Positions 49,675-63,700 of a stretch of 64,000 bases of DNA are shown in pieces (position 1 is the first letter of the stretch; the number at the start of each line of letters is the position of its first letter). Both the position numbers and the translations under genes were made by a program. This stretch comes from Orthonyx spaldingii (Eukaryota; Chordata; Aves; Passeriformes; Orthonychidae), in contig VZTJ01004371.1 in NCBI GenBank assembly GCA_013397795.1, positions 620,001 to 684,000 on the forward strand, given 5' to 3'. The notes under the pieces are model-generated. The model had not been told where the DNA came from. It searched no databases and worked only from the letters and a program-made list of their open reading frames with translations.

Positions 49675-50703
49675 GAGAAGAACACAAAGTCATACAAGCA
49701 ACATGAAGGATTTTGCCCCTACAAAAAGCCTTGAGATCTGTATTGGAAATATTTCCTGAAGATGACACATTTACAAACAAGCAGAAAGTACACAAAGGGA
49801 ATACCACTACGTAGTCAGCTACAAAGGATCTGAGACTCCCTTGATTTCATAAAGTACAGAAATATTTACTTTATCCATAGCATGGTGTCAGAGATTTTGG
49901 ATATTTAGCCATACTTAAACTACTTTTGATAGGACAGAGGAAAAAAAAAATGCTTACAAATGGCTCTGGTAGACACCAATGGTCCCTTCTGTATACTCAA
50001 GCAACATGAAGGTTGCGACACAAACTGACAAAAGAAAGAAAATTTATAGATATTGCTACACCATAAAGCCAACCCAAACATGTCCTCTCTGACATGCAGC
50101 TGGAGGAGGTCACTTGCATATTTTGATTCCCAAAACAACAAAACAACCCAAACTCCCTTCCTTCAGACTCCCAATGCCTGCTGACGAGCAAACTGAGTGC
50201 CTTCATGTACACACATAGGGCAGGTTTTCCATTCGTGTGTGTGGTCCAGCTGTTCCTTGTGGCGGGAAGAACAGCCTGGCCATCTTCTACTGTTCAGAAC
50301 TTGGGAGTAGGATGGGTAAGTGTTGCATGGGCTTTCATTACAGAATGGAACCTGTGAGACTCTCCTGGGCTTCTCAAGGCCACGATTTTCACAGGGAGCA
50401 GAGTGTATCACTCTACCCTGTAACACTGCTCTGAACATCATCCCAACTGATGGATAAAATTTTGTCTTAAGCTACATCCCCTTGGTAAGGACTGCTGGAT
50501 ATGCAGGGTTTGAGTTAGATGGTTTATCAAAGTTTATCCCTTTCCCTTCTCACAATTTCTAAATAGAAATTGTAGGGATGGAAGGTGGTAATGCAGCCAT
50601 GTCTTTCCTCATCCTTCCTTACTCCCTTATCTCTGCCCCTCTTCCAGAACTTTGTTTTGGTGCATGTACCTTGTTCTCAGAACTGCTTGCATTTTCTGTG
50701 GCT

Positions 50704-50760
50704 TTACAAAAGAAAAGAAAAAAAAAAGAAAACAAAGAAAAAAAAAGAGAAAAAGCGCCA
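50704..50760. repeat. A-rich low-complexity tract
   Basis: Runs of 4-10 A interrupted by single G or C. The Lys-rich frames through it (50578-50961 and others) are artefacts. Confidence 0.85.
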
Positions 50761-52999
50761 AACAACATAAAACAAAAAACTCAGCCCCTTCAGGAGTATG
50801 CAGAGAGGAAGAGGAAAGCCTCTTTTTACCAGAGCCCAGAGCTGGTGTTCATCATCTATATGACCTGTAGAGACATATTCTCTCTTCAGACCAACCCAAA
50901 CACAAGAAACTCCATGCTTGTCACCAGTGTAACTGGAAGAACTGGGCTATGTGGCATTTAACAGGCACCCTCTCAGACATGCAGGTATAACCTTTATGTG
51001 TTGATTGTGCCAAAGTACAGCCCTCCTTGTCTCTGGAGATTTTGCTATATAAATTAAAACACATCAGCATTTCTGTCACCTAAACCTTTCCTCACTAGGG
51101 TTATGCATCTGCTGCAAACCTTCATTCTGAAATTAGCTATGAGTTTATTCTTCTGCATGTGCTTTTAATAATTGAAAAACAGCTATGATCTCCTCAGCTG
51201 AGTGGCATTTTGCAGCACATTTGTCCATATTGAGAACTATGTCTGCTTAATATTTGCAAACCAAGATAAACAGAAACAAAAGAAAGGCAAAACAATTTGC
51301 AGCTTTCCAGTGCACACACATCCAGCAACATTCTTCTCTACCAGCAAATACATCACAAACACACTACGCCAAGAGTGGCACATGTGAGGAGTGCCAGTTC
51401 TTTGAAATAGTTTATTTTACAACCAATTAGAACAATCATCCACAACCTAAAAATTCTCAAAGTTGGCAGTCACACCGGGGAAGCAGAGACCTCTGCTAAA
51501 ATGGCCTCCAAAGATGTGGAGGTAAACATAATTGCTAAGTCTGTTTCTTTTACATAGAAAATGATAATTTATGCACAAAACTCTGCCACTTTCTCTTTTT
51601 TCCCCTTAAGTACGCTCACATAGATTTTTATACCACATAGCCATCTGATTGCTGTAATTGTGTATGCAGTGAAAGGTTTGAGGAGGAAACTACCACCTAT
51701 ATGGTCTGCTTGGCCTCTGCAGTTTTTTATGTTCTTTCTCTGTTGCTCAGGGACATAGGAACAGAGCTGCTTGTCTCAAAGGCACTTCTGGGAAGTGGTC
51801 ACTGGAGCTGCACTTTCTGCAGAGTATTTTGATAAGACCCCAGAACTCACAGCCCTTACTCAACCGGCAAGAATTGCCAACCTTCATAACTCTTGCCTTT
51901 CTTTATGTATTTTTTATAACTTTTTATGTTATGGGGTCATATAAAAAAGATGATGGCAAAGCAGCAGCCTCCCAAAAACTGTTCCTCTCTGTTGAAGGTG
52001 GACTGTGTACAAAGGACAGGAGAGAAAACCACCAGACAAGGAGACCACCATGGCTAGAAAAATGTAAAGCTGTCTTGGCTCCTTCATGGTTGTTGAACTG
52101 TGTTTAAGGATCTGTCCATGACAGTTTTACAGAGAGCTTGAAGAGAGAGAATTTGCTTGATGTTTGGTTCATTTGAAAAATTTCTCCTCAAATGGGCAGA
52201 AAGACTTTCTCAAAAATTTAACCAGTGGCCAAGGGGCCACGACAAAAATCAATTAGTGGCAGCAGAACCACAGCACATAGGGACTGACTAGAGAGTCCAC
52301 AAAGCAAAGACAAGTAGCTTGTGTCTGGAGCAGGTGAGAAGGGGAAATCAGTCATGAGGCAGAAAGACAATGGTGTAGTCAAAGCAATGCTTGAGGAAAA
52401 TTCTCCTTTTGACACAATTTTGAATAAATTAATTTGCCTTTCTGTTCTCACTGCCTTTACATTTATAGGCTTTCTAGAGATGAGTTTTCAGAGTGCACTC
52501 TCAGCACTCTCAAATTACAGTAATTATGAATTACTCCTTTCAGACAGAACTGAGGTTTTTCACGAGATTTTTAACTCACACCTTTGCCAAGTTCTCAAAT
52601 GTCCACATTTCAGGCATGGATATGAAGGCTGGGTCATAGAAGTTGTCCCAGTTTTGATTGCTTATACCAAGAAACACTCATCAGCAGGACTGGGCTATAT
52701 AATGAAGATCAGAACTATGAAGAAGCATTTAAAAATGCAAATATTCCCCAAGTGCTCAAGGTGAGACTTACAAGGATTTTACCAGAAGTTCTTACTTGCT
52801 CCCAAGACCAGAAACATTCCTAGGAGTACACATCCAGGGTACATTAGTCACTATTGGACTAAACAGCAAAACATGCTGTGTATTTAATGAGTTATCCTCA
52901 ATTTAAGGCCTATAAAGAGCCTACTTTTCCAATAGACCTTTTTAAATTTAGCCCCATTTGCTGAAGATTGCCCATTTAATGCAACACATCATTATGTTT

Positions 53000-53240
53000 T
53001 TATTGTTATTATTGTTAGCTTTTTATGAACTGTACCAGATTAGCTGCAGAGAATTTACACTAGATGCTCTAATTAGACCTTTATAGGTAGCCATAATTTT
53101 CTTTTCATGTGCCCATAAAGACTGATAAATTAACCTGCAGGAACATGAACTCTGTCATCTTTTCTCCCTCTTCACCACTCACTCCTTGTTATGATAAAGC
53201 CCTAATGAACCCACTTGCACAATTCCCTTCTGTTTTGTTT
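53000..53240. promoter_or_regulatory. Candidate conserved noncoding element
   Basis: Unique block with GTTATTATTGTTAGC, GATGCTCTAATTAGACC, GGTAGCCATAATTTTC, GATAAATTAACC and AAAGCCCTAATGAACC. There is no coding frame or repeat. Dense TAATTA/TAAT cores suggest homeodomain binding; conservation is untested. Confidence 0.25.
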
Positions 53241-54302
53241 TCCTTTAAAGGCTAATTTCAACTAGACAATTCAACCAGCTGCAATATTTTTCCATATATG
53301 ATGCCAGAGAATAAGCAGCAAGCATGATCCTTTCTTATATGGTTTAATCATTTCCATTCTGAGTGGAAAATGATCCGTCAACAAGGGCAAACAAAGAGGT
53401 GTGATCCATAAAGCTTAACTTTGGATCATTTATTTAACAAAAGGGAAAATAAGGCAAAATACTAAACAATAAACTCTAGGGCTGCTAATGGTCAGTTAAT
53501 TAGCAAAAATTGTCAGAGTAAGACAAAAACCAGTAGCAAGAGAAAAAGAGTTTTCTCATTTACAGTTTTGAATATTCCCCTCACACAAAAGACAGCACTC
53601 TTAAAGGATCCAGTCTCTGATTCAGTAAAAACCAATCTTAAGCAGCAAAATCTTTAAAACTGACTTAAATAGATACTTAAAACTTTAAGTAGAAGGGATG
53701 TTCTGCTTTAGATGGGATACCAGTCTACTCTACCTACCTGATCCTATTGCCAGATCTCTATTCAATATTTTTGTCTTTCTCAAGACAGAAATCAGTGAAG
53801 AAAAATAACATGGTCTTTTCATTAGTCCTGACACTCACTTGGAAACTGAGGACCATTACTTTTGCTGCACTAAGCCCTTCACAATAGTTTGTCTTCTTAA
53901 ATATTGGCTCAGATTTAGGAATCGAAGAAGAGGGTTTTCATTGATACCTACAAAAAGGCTAACTGCACTCCTAAACATATGGACAATTTCCTTCTTGGGT
54001 ACTGAAATGATTGAAGTTATACTACCAATATCAACCATCAGCAAAAATGTGGAAGCAGCATGCTTGCTAAAGAACTATTCAAGATATATCAAGTAAAATT
54101 GTGACTTTGGGTTATTAAATGAATGAAAACTGTATTAATGATTTGTATTGAGGGAATGTGGTGTTCAAGAGGTCTTGGGCATGTTTCAAAATGGACACTA
54201 TACCAAAGTGTCTGCTGTACTTCATTATACTAAATACTAAGGAAGAAAAATACAATTTTTAAAAGCCCGGTGGTGGGGAGGATTCACCGCAGGTAGTACC
54301 CA

Positions 54303-54331
54303 CAGTGAGTGGTAAAGGAGCTGACTCACTG
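54303..54331. repeat. 8-bp inverted repeat
   Basis: CAGTGAGT (54303-54310) and ACTCACTG (54324-54331) are perfect reverse complements around 13 bases. No family is assigned. Confidence 0.55.
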
Positions 54332-54536
54332 ATGGTCCTCTGTGGGATTACACTGTGTGGAGAAAGTCAGGATGAGGCCCTCATGCACCCTGGAACCAGA
54401 AAGACCCACCACAAAGCTCTCCTTAACACAGGGCATTGTAGTTTTCCTTGGCCCCCTCTCTTACTAGGGTGGGGTGTTATTTTGCTTGGTGTTGTGAGGA
54501 AAAGAAGTACATATGGTCCTATGTGTACTCATATGT

Positions 54537-54985
54537 GAATCACAGAATCATAGAATTGTTTAGATTGGAAAAAACCTCTAAGATCATCAAGCCTACCATT
54601 AACCTACACTGCCAAGTTCATCACTTAAACCATGTCATTAAGTGCCACATCTACATGTCTTTTAAATACCTCCAGGGACAATGACTCCACCACTTCCCTG
54701 GGCAGCCTGTTCCAATGCTTGATGATCCTTTCAGGGAAGAAATTTTTCATAATGTATGGTCTAAATTTCCCCTGGTGCAATTTGAGGCAGTTTCTTCTTG
54801 CCTTTCACCCTTGTTCTTTGGGTGAAGAGACCAAAACCCACCTGGCTACACCCTTCTTTCAGGCACTTGTAGAGAGCAATAAGGTCGCCCCTGAGCCTCC
54901 TTTTCTGTGGCTAAACAACTCCAGCTCTCTAAGATGCTCCTCATCAGGCTTGTGCTCCAGACCCTTCCCCAGCTCTGTTGCCTTT
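54537..54985 (-). mobile_element. CR1 LINE, 5'-truncated, minus strand
   Basis: The left end, GAATCACAGAATCATAGAAT, is the reverse complement of the CR1 3' octamer tail. It is followed by TTGGAAAAAACCTCTAAGAT, CATCAAGCCTACC, TACCTCCAGGGACAATGACT, CCACCACTTCCCTGGGCAGC, CTGTTCCAATGCTTGATGAT, AGGGAAGAAATTTTTCATAA, GAGGCAGTTTCTTCTTGCC, AATAAGGTCGCCCCTGAGCC and a GCTCCTCATCAG...GTGCTCCAG end. About 450 bp of the 3' part remain, with no RT coding. Its intact tail and low divergence make it the youngest-looking LINE insertion in the window. Confidence 0.95.
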
Positions 54986-57900
54986 GATCAGGTTAGTCAT
55001 GACTACTTGCATTGGCCTGGCCTTAACCACCAATTCTTATATTTGCTGGCCAATTTTAACCAAACACTGAGATATGAAAGAACATATAAAAGAATTTGAA
55101 AACATTCTAGGCAACTGCATGACTGTTGAAAATAGACAGAAAAAACAGAAGTGTATTTGTGATCTCACTGAGGTAAAGGTGCAAGATGATTTATTCCTTA
55201 GTAGACATCAGTGAATCCACTCAAGGCAGCCAGAACTCACTTGCTCACAGTCCACAGAACAACTAGATGTGGGATGCTTCCCCTACATCTATTGTGTCAG
55301 TGTAAATCTGGCCCTAAAACGTGACACCCGTGAGCCTACTACATCGATTGAGGGCAGGTGCTTCTTGCCTCAGCCCCTCTCACACCTCTCTTCTGATCCT
55401 TCTGTGGAAAAGGTACCTCACACCATGCTGGGACCCTCATCCATGTCATACTGTCTTCAGGCACTCATTTCCTGCAGATCTCAGCAGATCTGCTTTTGTC
55501 ATGTGCTAAGCAACCAGCACCTCAACTGTTAGCAACACAGCAAAATTTAAACATCCCAAATCTCACAATCTTGGATTATGCAATCTTGCTCCCAATTTGT
55601 GGTTCTTATTAACTTCTGAAAATTTTGATCCAAAACAAAAAGCTAAAGAGGAGTAACAAAAAGGTACTTGAAGAAGAGAGTGAAACTGGAAAACATAGTT
55701 CAAACTACTCCTAGATATAATTGTTGCAAAAGTGCACTGAATTTTATACCAAGCACCAGACTTGGCAGTTTCATTAAATTGTGGGACCCTATACACAACC
55801 CCATCAAATTAAGTAATCAGGAACATAGTTTGGCTCATGGACTCAGGCAGTGTCTTTCAATTACATTGGGGGAAAGAACATTAGGCCTTTGGAACAGCTA
55901 AAGCCTGTGCGTGATTTTTCACCTTATTACTGACAAGCATGCAGGATGTGTTTTTGCAAATGCATGGTTCATCCAAAAAATCTGAAAAGCCTGTGGAGCC
56001 CTCAACAAGAAAAATGCTCCTCAATCCCATTTTCGAGGTAGTTCTGAAGGGGGTTTGCTCAAGTAAAAATATGCTAACAATACATAAGAGACAGAAGATA
56101 CTTTAGTAGTGCTTGCATACATGGCAGCAATGCCAGACCTACCATGTGTTCTGAAAAAACACTGGCATCACAGTGAATGGCATCATCTACCAGGTGCTGA
56201 CACTGTGTGTTAACAGGGCTCCCAGAGGGAGCAGGTTCATTAGCTATGTCTTCTATTGCTATCGTCTGCCTTTGTTTAAATCCAGAAACTGAAAAATTAT
56301 GCCCTAACAAAGAATAGTTACTACTGCCCTCAAAGGCACCAGTCTTTGCTTTCTAACACCTGACCCACCACAACATGCTCAGCCCTGCCCAGGTCCCACA
56401 CAAACTGTGTGCTCTGGGCTGGCCACAGACTTTGAGGGCCAGGGGTCCAAGGGGGAAGGCTTGGCTCACTGCCTCAGTTAGAACTAAGCTACGCACACGT
56501 GAGCCAGCACATCCTATCATGGCAATTCACACTGTAGCTGCTTCCCCAGGCAGCACTGCTGCCTAACCATTACAGTGAATTATGCTGCCCAAAAGGAACA
56601 TTTACACAGTCTTTATGAGGTGCTCTAACTCTGAAAGGGGCGGAGGGGGCTTTTTAGGAAGTACAAAAGTCCCATGAGCTCAGTATCCCTAAAGGAACTG
56701 AATATATGCAGGACTGGACCTTTTGGTCAAGTCTATGTTGTGGTGAACTCGGATACTCTCTGTGCATACCAAAATTCATCTTTAGGGATTTGCATGGGAT
56801 CTGCTCAATGTTTCTGCTGCTCAGCAAAAACAAAACAAAAGCGTGTTCCATATATTTTTAAAGCAGGATCTGTCCTATACATCTTACCAAATAAAAACAT
56901 TTCTTTGCTTTAAGGAGCTAAAGCATTCTGTGTCAGAAATCATTCAACAGATTTGGAAACACCAGTGGTATCCCCAATGTAATAGCACCACTCCCCAAGT
57001 ATTCAGAAATCATGAGTCAAATGTCTCCCTCCAAAAGGAAAATCACACGATTGACTTCAAACCATGCACATAAAAAGTGTAATCAATTCCAAACATGGGT
57101 TTGGATTTCTTAGTATATAATTGGGGTCATGTTTCAATCATTTTTCTGACACAAAAAGCTCTAGAAATTTTCTTTGCCATTCAAAGCAGAGCTGAGAGAT
57201 TCTCACATAATCCATTGTTTCTAGGAGCTAGGGTTTTAAACAAAATAGAAAACACTGTCTCATGACAAAATCATAAAGCTAGCAATGCTGCTAGTGTGAT
57301 ACTTTTCTCCTACCATTAAAAGCCTGGCAAGGAAGGAAAAAAACACTGAGATGTTCAAAAGGCTCTAAACAAACTCTGCTTTTGCATATCAAAAAGTACC
57401 TTTTCTTCAATTTCCGCTCTATGCATTAAATTTGATTCTTTTTATCAAACCATCACTGCTGACTAGCATAGTCATCTACAGCAAGAGCTGCACTGGAGAC
57501 CTCTATTTGTGAAATCTTCAGTGTCCTTATAGCAGTGTCACTGGGATGTGAGGGCATTCAAGTCCCCAGACCAAGGGACTGTGAGAAATCCCAAGTGCAA
57601 GACATGCCACGTGGCCAAAGAAAAAGGTGGATATGTATCCTTGCACCAGGCAAATCAGTCCCTGCAGCAGCCTGCTCTCCCTATGGCCAACAGCAGTTCA
57701 GACTTGTAGGTCGAGGAAGCCTGTGCTTCTATGTAGTCTCAGATCTTGGCACCACTCTTTGTAGTGCAAAGAGCTCTGTGCCGTGCCCCAGGACCGCCTC
57801 CTGACCCTTTGGCTGGCACAGAGCTTGTCTGGCTGTGCGTGCGGACTTGCTGATACACAGGGCAAGCACAGGCAGGGGACAGCCCAGAAGCTTTGATACT

Positions 57901-60650
57901 AGGCCTAACACGTGAGCCCTCAAGGGCTGCCTTCAGGGTCTGCTTGACTTACATTATAGAAGTACTCTGAAAGCTTTCACCTCTATCTTAAATGGTCATA
58001 TTTATCTTTCTCCCCCTGTGGCAAACACTAACAGGCAGGGCATATTTCACCTACTTGTAGAGCTCTAAGAAGGCGCCTTTCACTCTAAATGTTCTTGGTT
58101 TTATTCAATGGAAAAGAGTAAGCATTTTTAAGGTATAGTTTTTCTGACCTATTTTGGATGTTCATAGATCAAATACTACCCAAGGTGTTCTTATTTCACT
58201 CCACAGACACAACAAGATACAGGAAGATCAGGTCTGCTATAGATGTCTAAGATTTTGGAGGAGGGCTGTAGAGAACTCAGTAGATGCATGTAAAATAAGA
58301 TTTCTTTATTCAAGTCAAAGCTCCTGCAAGGTTTTATGATAGGACAGGCATCTTCCTTATTAAGAAACAAGGAGGGATGACCATTTCCCAGGTCACCATT
58401 CAAACCCCACAGTTCCTCCCTAACCATAGGGAAAACCAAGCCTGTAGCTACCAAAAAAGGATGTTTTGCATCCAGCTCAGATATAGACTGTTTCTGTGCT
58501 CAAAAAACTATGCCTAAAATGTCTTTTGTAGCATCGTATGTTTCTTATTGGACTCTTTGAACAACATGAAAACCAGTGTCACCAGTCAGTTTTTAGCCAG
58601 ATTTGACTAAAACCAGTGAGAATTTGGCCACAGCTGTGTGAATTATGAGTCCATAGTTAGTTTCGTAACGAAAAGACAAAAACATGCATGATCATAGCCT
58701 CTGCTTCTTGCTGTCCTGGGCATTTTGTAAGGTTTATAGGAGTTGTCTACAGAAATAAACAATGTGTCATACCTGGGAGGACATTTCTCACTACACTTCC
58801 CAAAAGTGACTCCTGTCCAATCTGATCACATGTAACAGCACTGAGCTCAGTGAAAGGTTGTTGATACTCACTAGGAATAGTGTTTTTGAAGATGCACTTG
58901 GAACTTAGTGAATCCGTTTCACTCAAGAATATAACCTTGCCTTCCTCTGCACCTCAGTCCTGTTCAGGTCTAGGAACCAACATAATGGTTAAGTCTGACG
59001 TGAAGAGTAAGTAATTATTCCCATGGGGCCAAAACTGAAATCCATATCACCAGGAAGATCAAAATACGGATACTCCTGTTTCCCTGAGAGAGGGAGCTAA
59101 CACAATACCCATGGAGAATGTTAAGCCAGGAACATTAAGCCTTCGAATGAAAGGCAGTTGTTCTGAATCCCCTAACACTAGGCTCGACCACAGTGCCGAC
59201 TGCCCTGCTTGGTGGGAAGGAAGTGAAAGACCAAAGAAAAGCAAGCATAGTAGTGCTTTTTGATCCTGGAGTGATTGTAGTAATTGTAATCTTTTATATC
59301 TAGCCGCTCTTCACAGTAAAATAATGAAAACTATATCAAGACATAATAATTTGCTAAACATCCAGAGGGAAAAGGAAACCCAAATAATAGGCAACATAGA
59401 TTTAAAATTAGTGTTTCCTTTTATTTTAAAACACACTATTACCAATGGATAAAATCTTAAAAGAGAAATAATTCAGTATGCCAGAATAGGGCCACTGTGA
59501 TGTGGTTTGAAAACTTGTTGAAGGTTCATAACCAAAGGCTAATTCTCTTGTAAATGTAATGAGTTCTGCTCTGTGAGGCAATGCATGAATCAGTGTATTA
59601 AAGTGGAATTTTTTTTAGTACTTACAAATAATCTGAAAGAAGAAATAAACAGTTCAGGAATGAAATGACCAAATGCTTACAGAACTGGAGAAACATCAAG
59701 AAACAACGAAAACAGCAGAATATTGCAAATGGAAAGAAACCTGCAGTTAAAAAGTGTAAGAAGCTGATGTTTAATTCGGGCACAAAAATGGCAACTTGTT
59801 GCCTGTGGAAAATACTTACTTGGCTCACACACATTCAGCAAGGTGGAGTCCAAGTGCAGATGAGAGTACAGAGGAAGAGCAGATGAGTGCCATAAACATG
59901 CCCAACCAGAGCCTCAGTAGTATCCAAGCTCTCATTTCACACTTCTTTTTACAGAAGGTAGGTACCTCTGTCCTCCTGAGAAATCAGCCCTATAGGACAG
60001 CATCACTGACCAGAGGGCAGGAGTCTGCAGGTATGCAAGTGCAACACATGGAAAACAGGCTTTCACGTCCTGGCATTGCTGTGCCGGGAGGGGACAGGCA
60101 TAGGGGACTGAGCATGGACACACAATATGGTCTCAAGTGGTCGAGTCCCCCTGATGTCAGGTGTCTGGGAGGGCACCTCAGCTGACAGAGAGCCAACAGG
60201 GTTGTCCTGCCCAGAGCTGGCGTCGGTGGGTTGGCTAGGGTTCAGCATCTGTGCCTCCAGCTCTTAAGGCTTTGGGTGGCCCATGAGGTGTCTATGTTGG
60301 ACAGAAGACAGGGTGAGAGACACAGGGGTGGTTCATTCCCTGGCAAGAACAGGATGGACAGAGGTGATTGTGTCCAGGAGGCAAGATAGCATGATTTATG
60401 AGAAAAACTCATGTATGGAGAATCTGGCAAGAAATAAGCAGGAGAAGCAAACATTGATGATAACAACCTGAAAATGCTTAAAGGATGTAAAAATCTGAAA
60501 GGTAAGAGTTTATTGTCCATTTTTCACAAAGGATTCAACCTTCTTTTGCTATTTACATCTGTCTGTGACTAGTACTCACAAAGAAATGAGAGCTGAGGCC
60601 TTCTGAAAATCCATTACATAAACAAAATGAGAAATTGAAACAGAATTAAA
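54986..60650. other. Unique noncoding sequence
   Basis: No gene is supported; open frames are at most 92 codons except the 129-codon plus frame at 59796-60185, which has no domain. I see no further repeat family or structured RNA in this stretch. Confidence 0.45.
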
Positions 60651-60656
60651 TCCATG

Positions 60657-60790
60657 CTGAATCTCAAAGAAAGACACCCTGATGCTGTGAAGCTGTGGAA
60701 TGGTATCCTGAGGCATGTTTCTTCACTTGAGCCTTTCCAAACTGGACTAAAGAAAGCATTAGCACTAGTGCTGCAAAGAATCTGTGCTTC
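60657..60790 (+). mobile_element. Possible C-terminal remnant of a LINE reverse transcriptase
   Basis: The plus-strand translation contains AVKLWNGILRHVSSLEP followed by FQTGLKKALALVL. This resembles the conserved end of CR1-clade and related non-LTR RT proteins, which have a LWN-x-LP-x-x-V segment, then a SL-x-x-F segment and a basic helix. The frame stays open to 60992 (112 codons), but the remainder is unrecognised. Nucleotide similarity to CR1 is not obvious, so this would be an old element or a chance match. Confidence 0.28.
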
Positions 60791-63700
60791 TGTGGGTAAA
60801 GAGGCAAGCTGCTTGCACCAGCAGGTGTTTTCCTCGTCAGCATCAAACGTAATTACACAGCACAGGTTCACTTCTGAGCATGTTACAGGAAAAGAACATT
60901 TTGAGCCCAAACTCATAGTTTCCCAGCCTCCCAGAGCTCTCATCCATTTGCAAACAATTGCGAAGGTGGAAGAATTCAGGGAACAGATGTAGCCTGCCCC
61001 CCTAGTCCCATCTGTTCACATCAGAGAACCACCACGCAATCTGGCAGGGAGAGCTCTTTCTGCTCAAGATAAACGCTGGCCTGGGCTGAGAGGGGAGAGG
61101 GAAGGGGGGGTTAGGGAGGGGTGGTGGTCGCAGGTCAGATCCGAGAGGCACTGCCAGTGCTGCGTGGGAAGCTTGCACAGCATCTGCCAGTACCATGTCT
61201 GGCTCAAGTCAGAGCAAAATCCGTCAGCAAAGTCTGTCAAAACACAAAGAACTTGCCTGAAGCTTTTTGCATCCCCCTGAGCACACATCTTCCCACAAAC
61301 ACCACTGCGGCGGGGAAATGTCTCTCGCTCCCCAGCCAGCCAGAGGAGGCTTGTGAATTTGGTAATGTAGGCATGAGAGGATGTGCCAAATACACAGTGT
61401 TGAAGGGAAGACTGAAGTACATGAGTGTTCAGAGGTGCAGACATGAAAGGCAGGGGAATATGGCCTGCAAAGCATTTGGATATTTGCTTTCCTGCACTGC
61501 AAATCATTAACAGCAGTGCTGAACACCCTTGATTGGGATAAAATCCCTGTGACTTGGGAACCTCAGTGATATAAGCTTAGATCCTGTGTATTCAGCAGTC
61601 CCTGCTTCTTCTCTTGAAGCCTGACTCAAAGCTTGGCCTGCTCACCCTTCTCTTCTTCATCACCAGCTCATCCTTCAGCCTTTCTGCTCATCTGGAGCTG
61701 CTCCAGACCGCTTGGGAGCACACAAGGCAGTGGCGAGGTGATGGAGCTGTGGCGTGACAGCTACCGGCGCTGGGTGAAGAGCAGAGTTCAGCTGCCAGTG
61801 CACACTCCTCCCAAGCCTCCTCCCTCTCTGTCCATGGAAACAGGCTGACATGATATTTCTCCTTTTCAAGAGTGTTGCAAAAATCTAGATCCATGAAGCA
61901 TTCAGCTAGTGCGCTTTCAAGCAAGTATCTAGGCTGTAACATAGCCTCAGCACTGCCCTAACTAAGCAATCCTCCAGTTCTCCCTATGGCAAAAGTAATG
62001 TAAAAACACAGCCAAGGTACAGCAATAAAATGATGAGAAAAGTACACAGCCTGCTTCTAAGTAAATAGGGAGATATAACATCAATGAAAACAGCAAAGCT
62101 GTTCCTCCCCCACTGTTGGCATAATTCAGCACTTCAGATGTGAGATCGCAAAATATTAATGGCAAAAGGCAAAGCCATAATGCTTTTCTACTGATAGCTG
62201 AGGTGCAAACTATTTTTAATCCTTTTCTCTTTTTTTAAAATAGATGTTCTTGTGGTGGTGTTTGGGGGTGCTTAATATTCTCTGGGAAAGATAAACATCA
62301 GTGATTATTTTAGGCCTGTATGACCTTGCTGAGGAGTAACATGACTCCTTGCAGGACTAAGAGCAGACTTGGCAGAGCCTAGTTGTAAGGAAGTCTTCTA
62401 TTGTGCAGACTTGCTTTGCCTGTGAAGCAATATGTTTTTTTGTCTTGCAGCATGGAGCTCAGAGAAAAGGCTCAGCCTGCACCAAATTCTAGCAGAAAAT
62501 GACTGACTCATTTTCAGAAAATCAAACAGAATCACAGGAGGAAGTAATAACTGGCCTTTGGAGCTGAACACTTTAAAATCCTGATCTTGATTCACCCTCA
62601 CAATGGCAAAGGAAGAAGATAGCAAATGACAGTAGAAAGCAAGGCACATTCTGTTCAGTTTCAATCAGTCTTTGATTTATGACAGATTTCACTAAATGTT
62701 AAAAAAAACCACCACCCTAACATGTCCAGCGATGTTTTCATTTAAACTAACAAAGCAGCGTTTCAAATTTCTGACCACGTCTTGATTGGCCAACAGCAGA
62801 GCCTCTTTCCTGAACAAAATGATTTGTTGTAGCAGAGTAGAGTAAGCCACAACAGCTGTAAATCTGCGTTTGCGTCCCTGCACAGCCCTGCTGCACCTGC
62901 AGATGAACTTTCAGTTCTGAATTTGAAACAAACAGCCCTCGCAATAAATGAATTTATTAGTTGTCACATGTCCAGACTTCTGCAGGGCACTTGAGTCACG
63001 GAGGGAGTTATGAACAAGGGACATTTTATAACCAAAGCAGCAGAATGCAATTATTTTTAATGCTACTTCCACCTAGTCTATCACTCCTTTTAAATCCTCT
63101 ACAATTTTGCCAAGGAAGCCCAGGGCACTGTAGTGCTCCGATCTTTTCTCCTTCCCCTCTGCCTTCCCACTCACACATAGCTGTGTGTGCCATGCACGCT
63201 TGCACTATGTGGCATGTGGCTGGAGTCCTACACAGCATCTCTTGCCCCTTCCCCCTCAGCCAGCTGCTGCATCCAGCCCTTAACAAAAAATAACCCATTT
63301 GGGGTAAATGGGTGTGGCCCTGAGCTATCCTAACTGAGCTGAGCTTTCAGCACAGCTAAAAATCCTTTCTAGACTGAATTTAAGATTATGCTTTTGGGTT
63401 GATGGCCTATTTTGAAGTGGCATAAAGAAATGCAGGACTGCTGTTGCTATCCCTGAACTCAGTAGTCTCTGCAATACCCTGAGTGAAGAATTTGGCAGAA
63501 TCCAAAGAGCTTCGGTTTGCATATGGGTCAACCTCTAAGAAGTATCACTTCCAAATAGCACAAGGAAGTTCCCAGGCATCTGCAAACTTCAGAATATCCA
63601 CAAGTTTATCTTTGCTATCTCCTCCCCATTAGAGTGATTTAGGTAATATCAAGTAGGCCAAAAATCTGCCTTGGTCAGTTTGATGGGATGTGCAGAAGAA

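Larger units (their letters stand above)
45931..54536. other. Unique noncoding sequence
   Basis: No gene is firmly supported. It holds the hairpin at 46511-46534, a second MIR candidate (47471-47535), AT-rich conserved-element-like blocks (47800-48080, 53000-53240), an exon candidate (49441-49674) and an A-rich tract at 50704-50760. The 147-codon plus-strand frame at 52321-52764 has no domain and no supporting splice signals. Confidence 0.4.
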
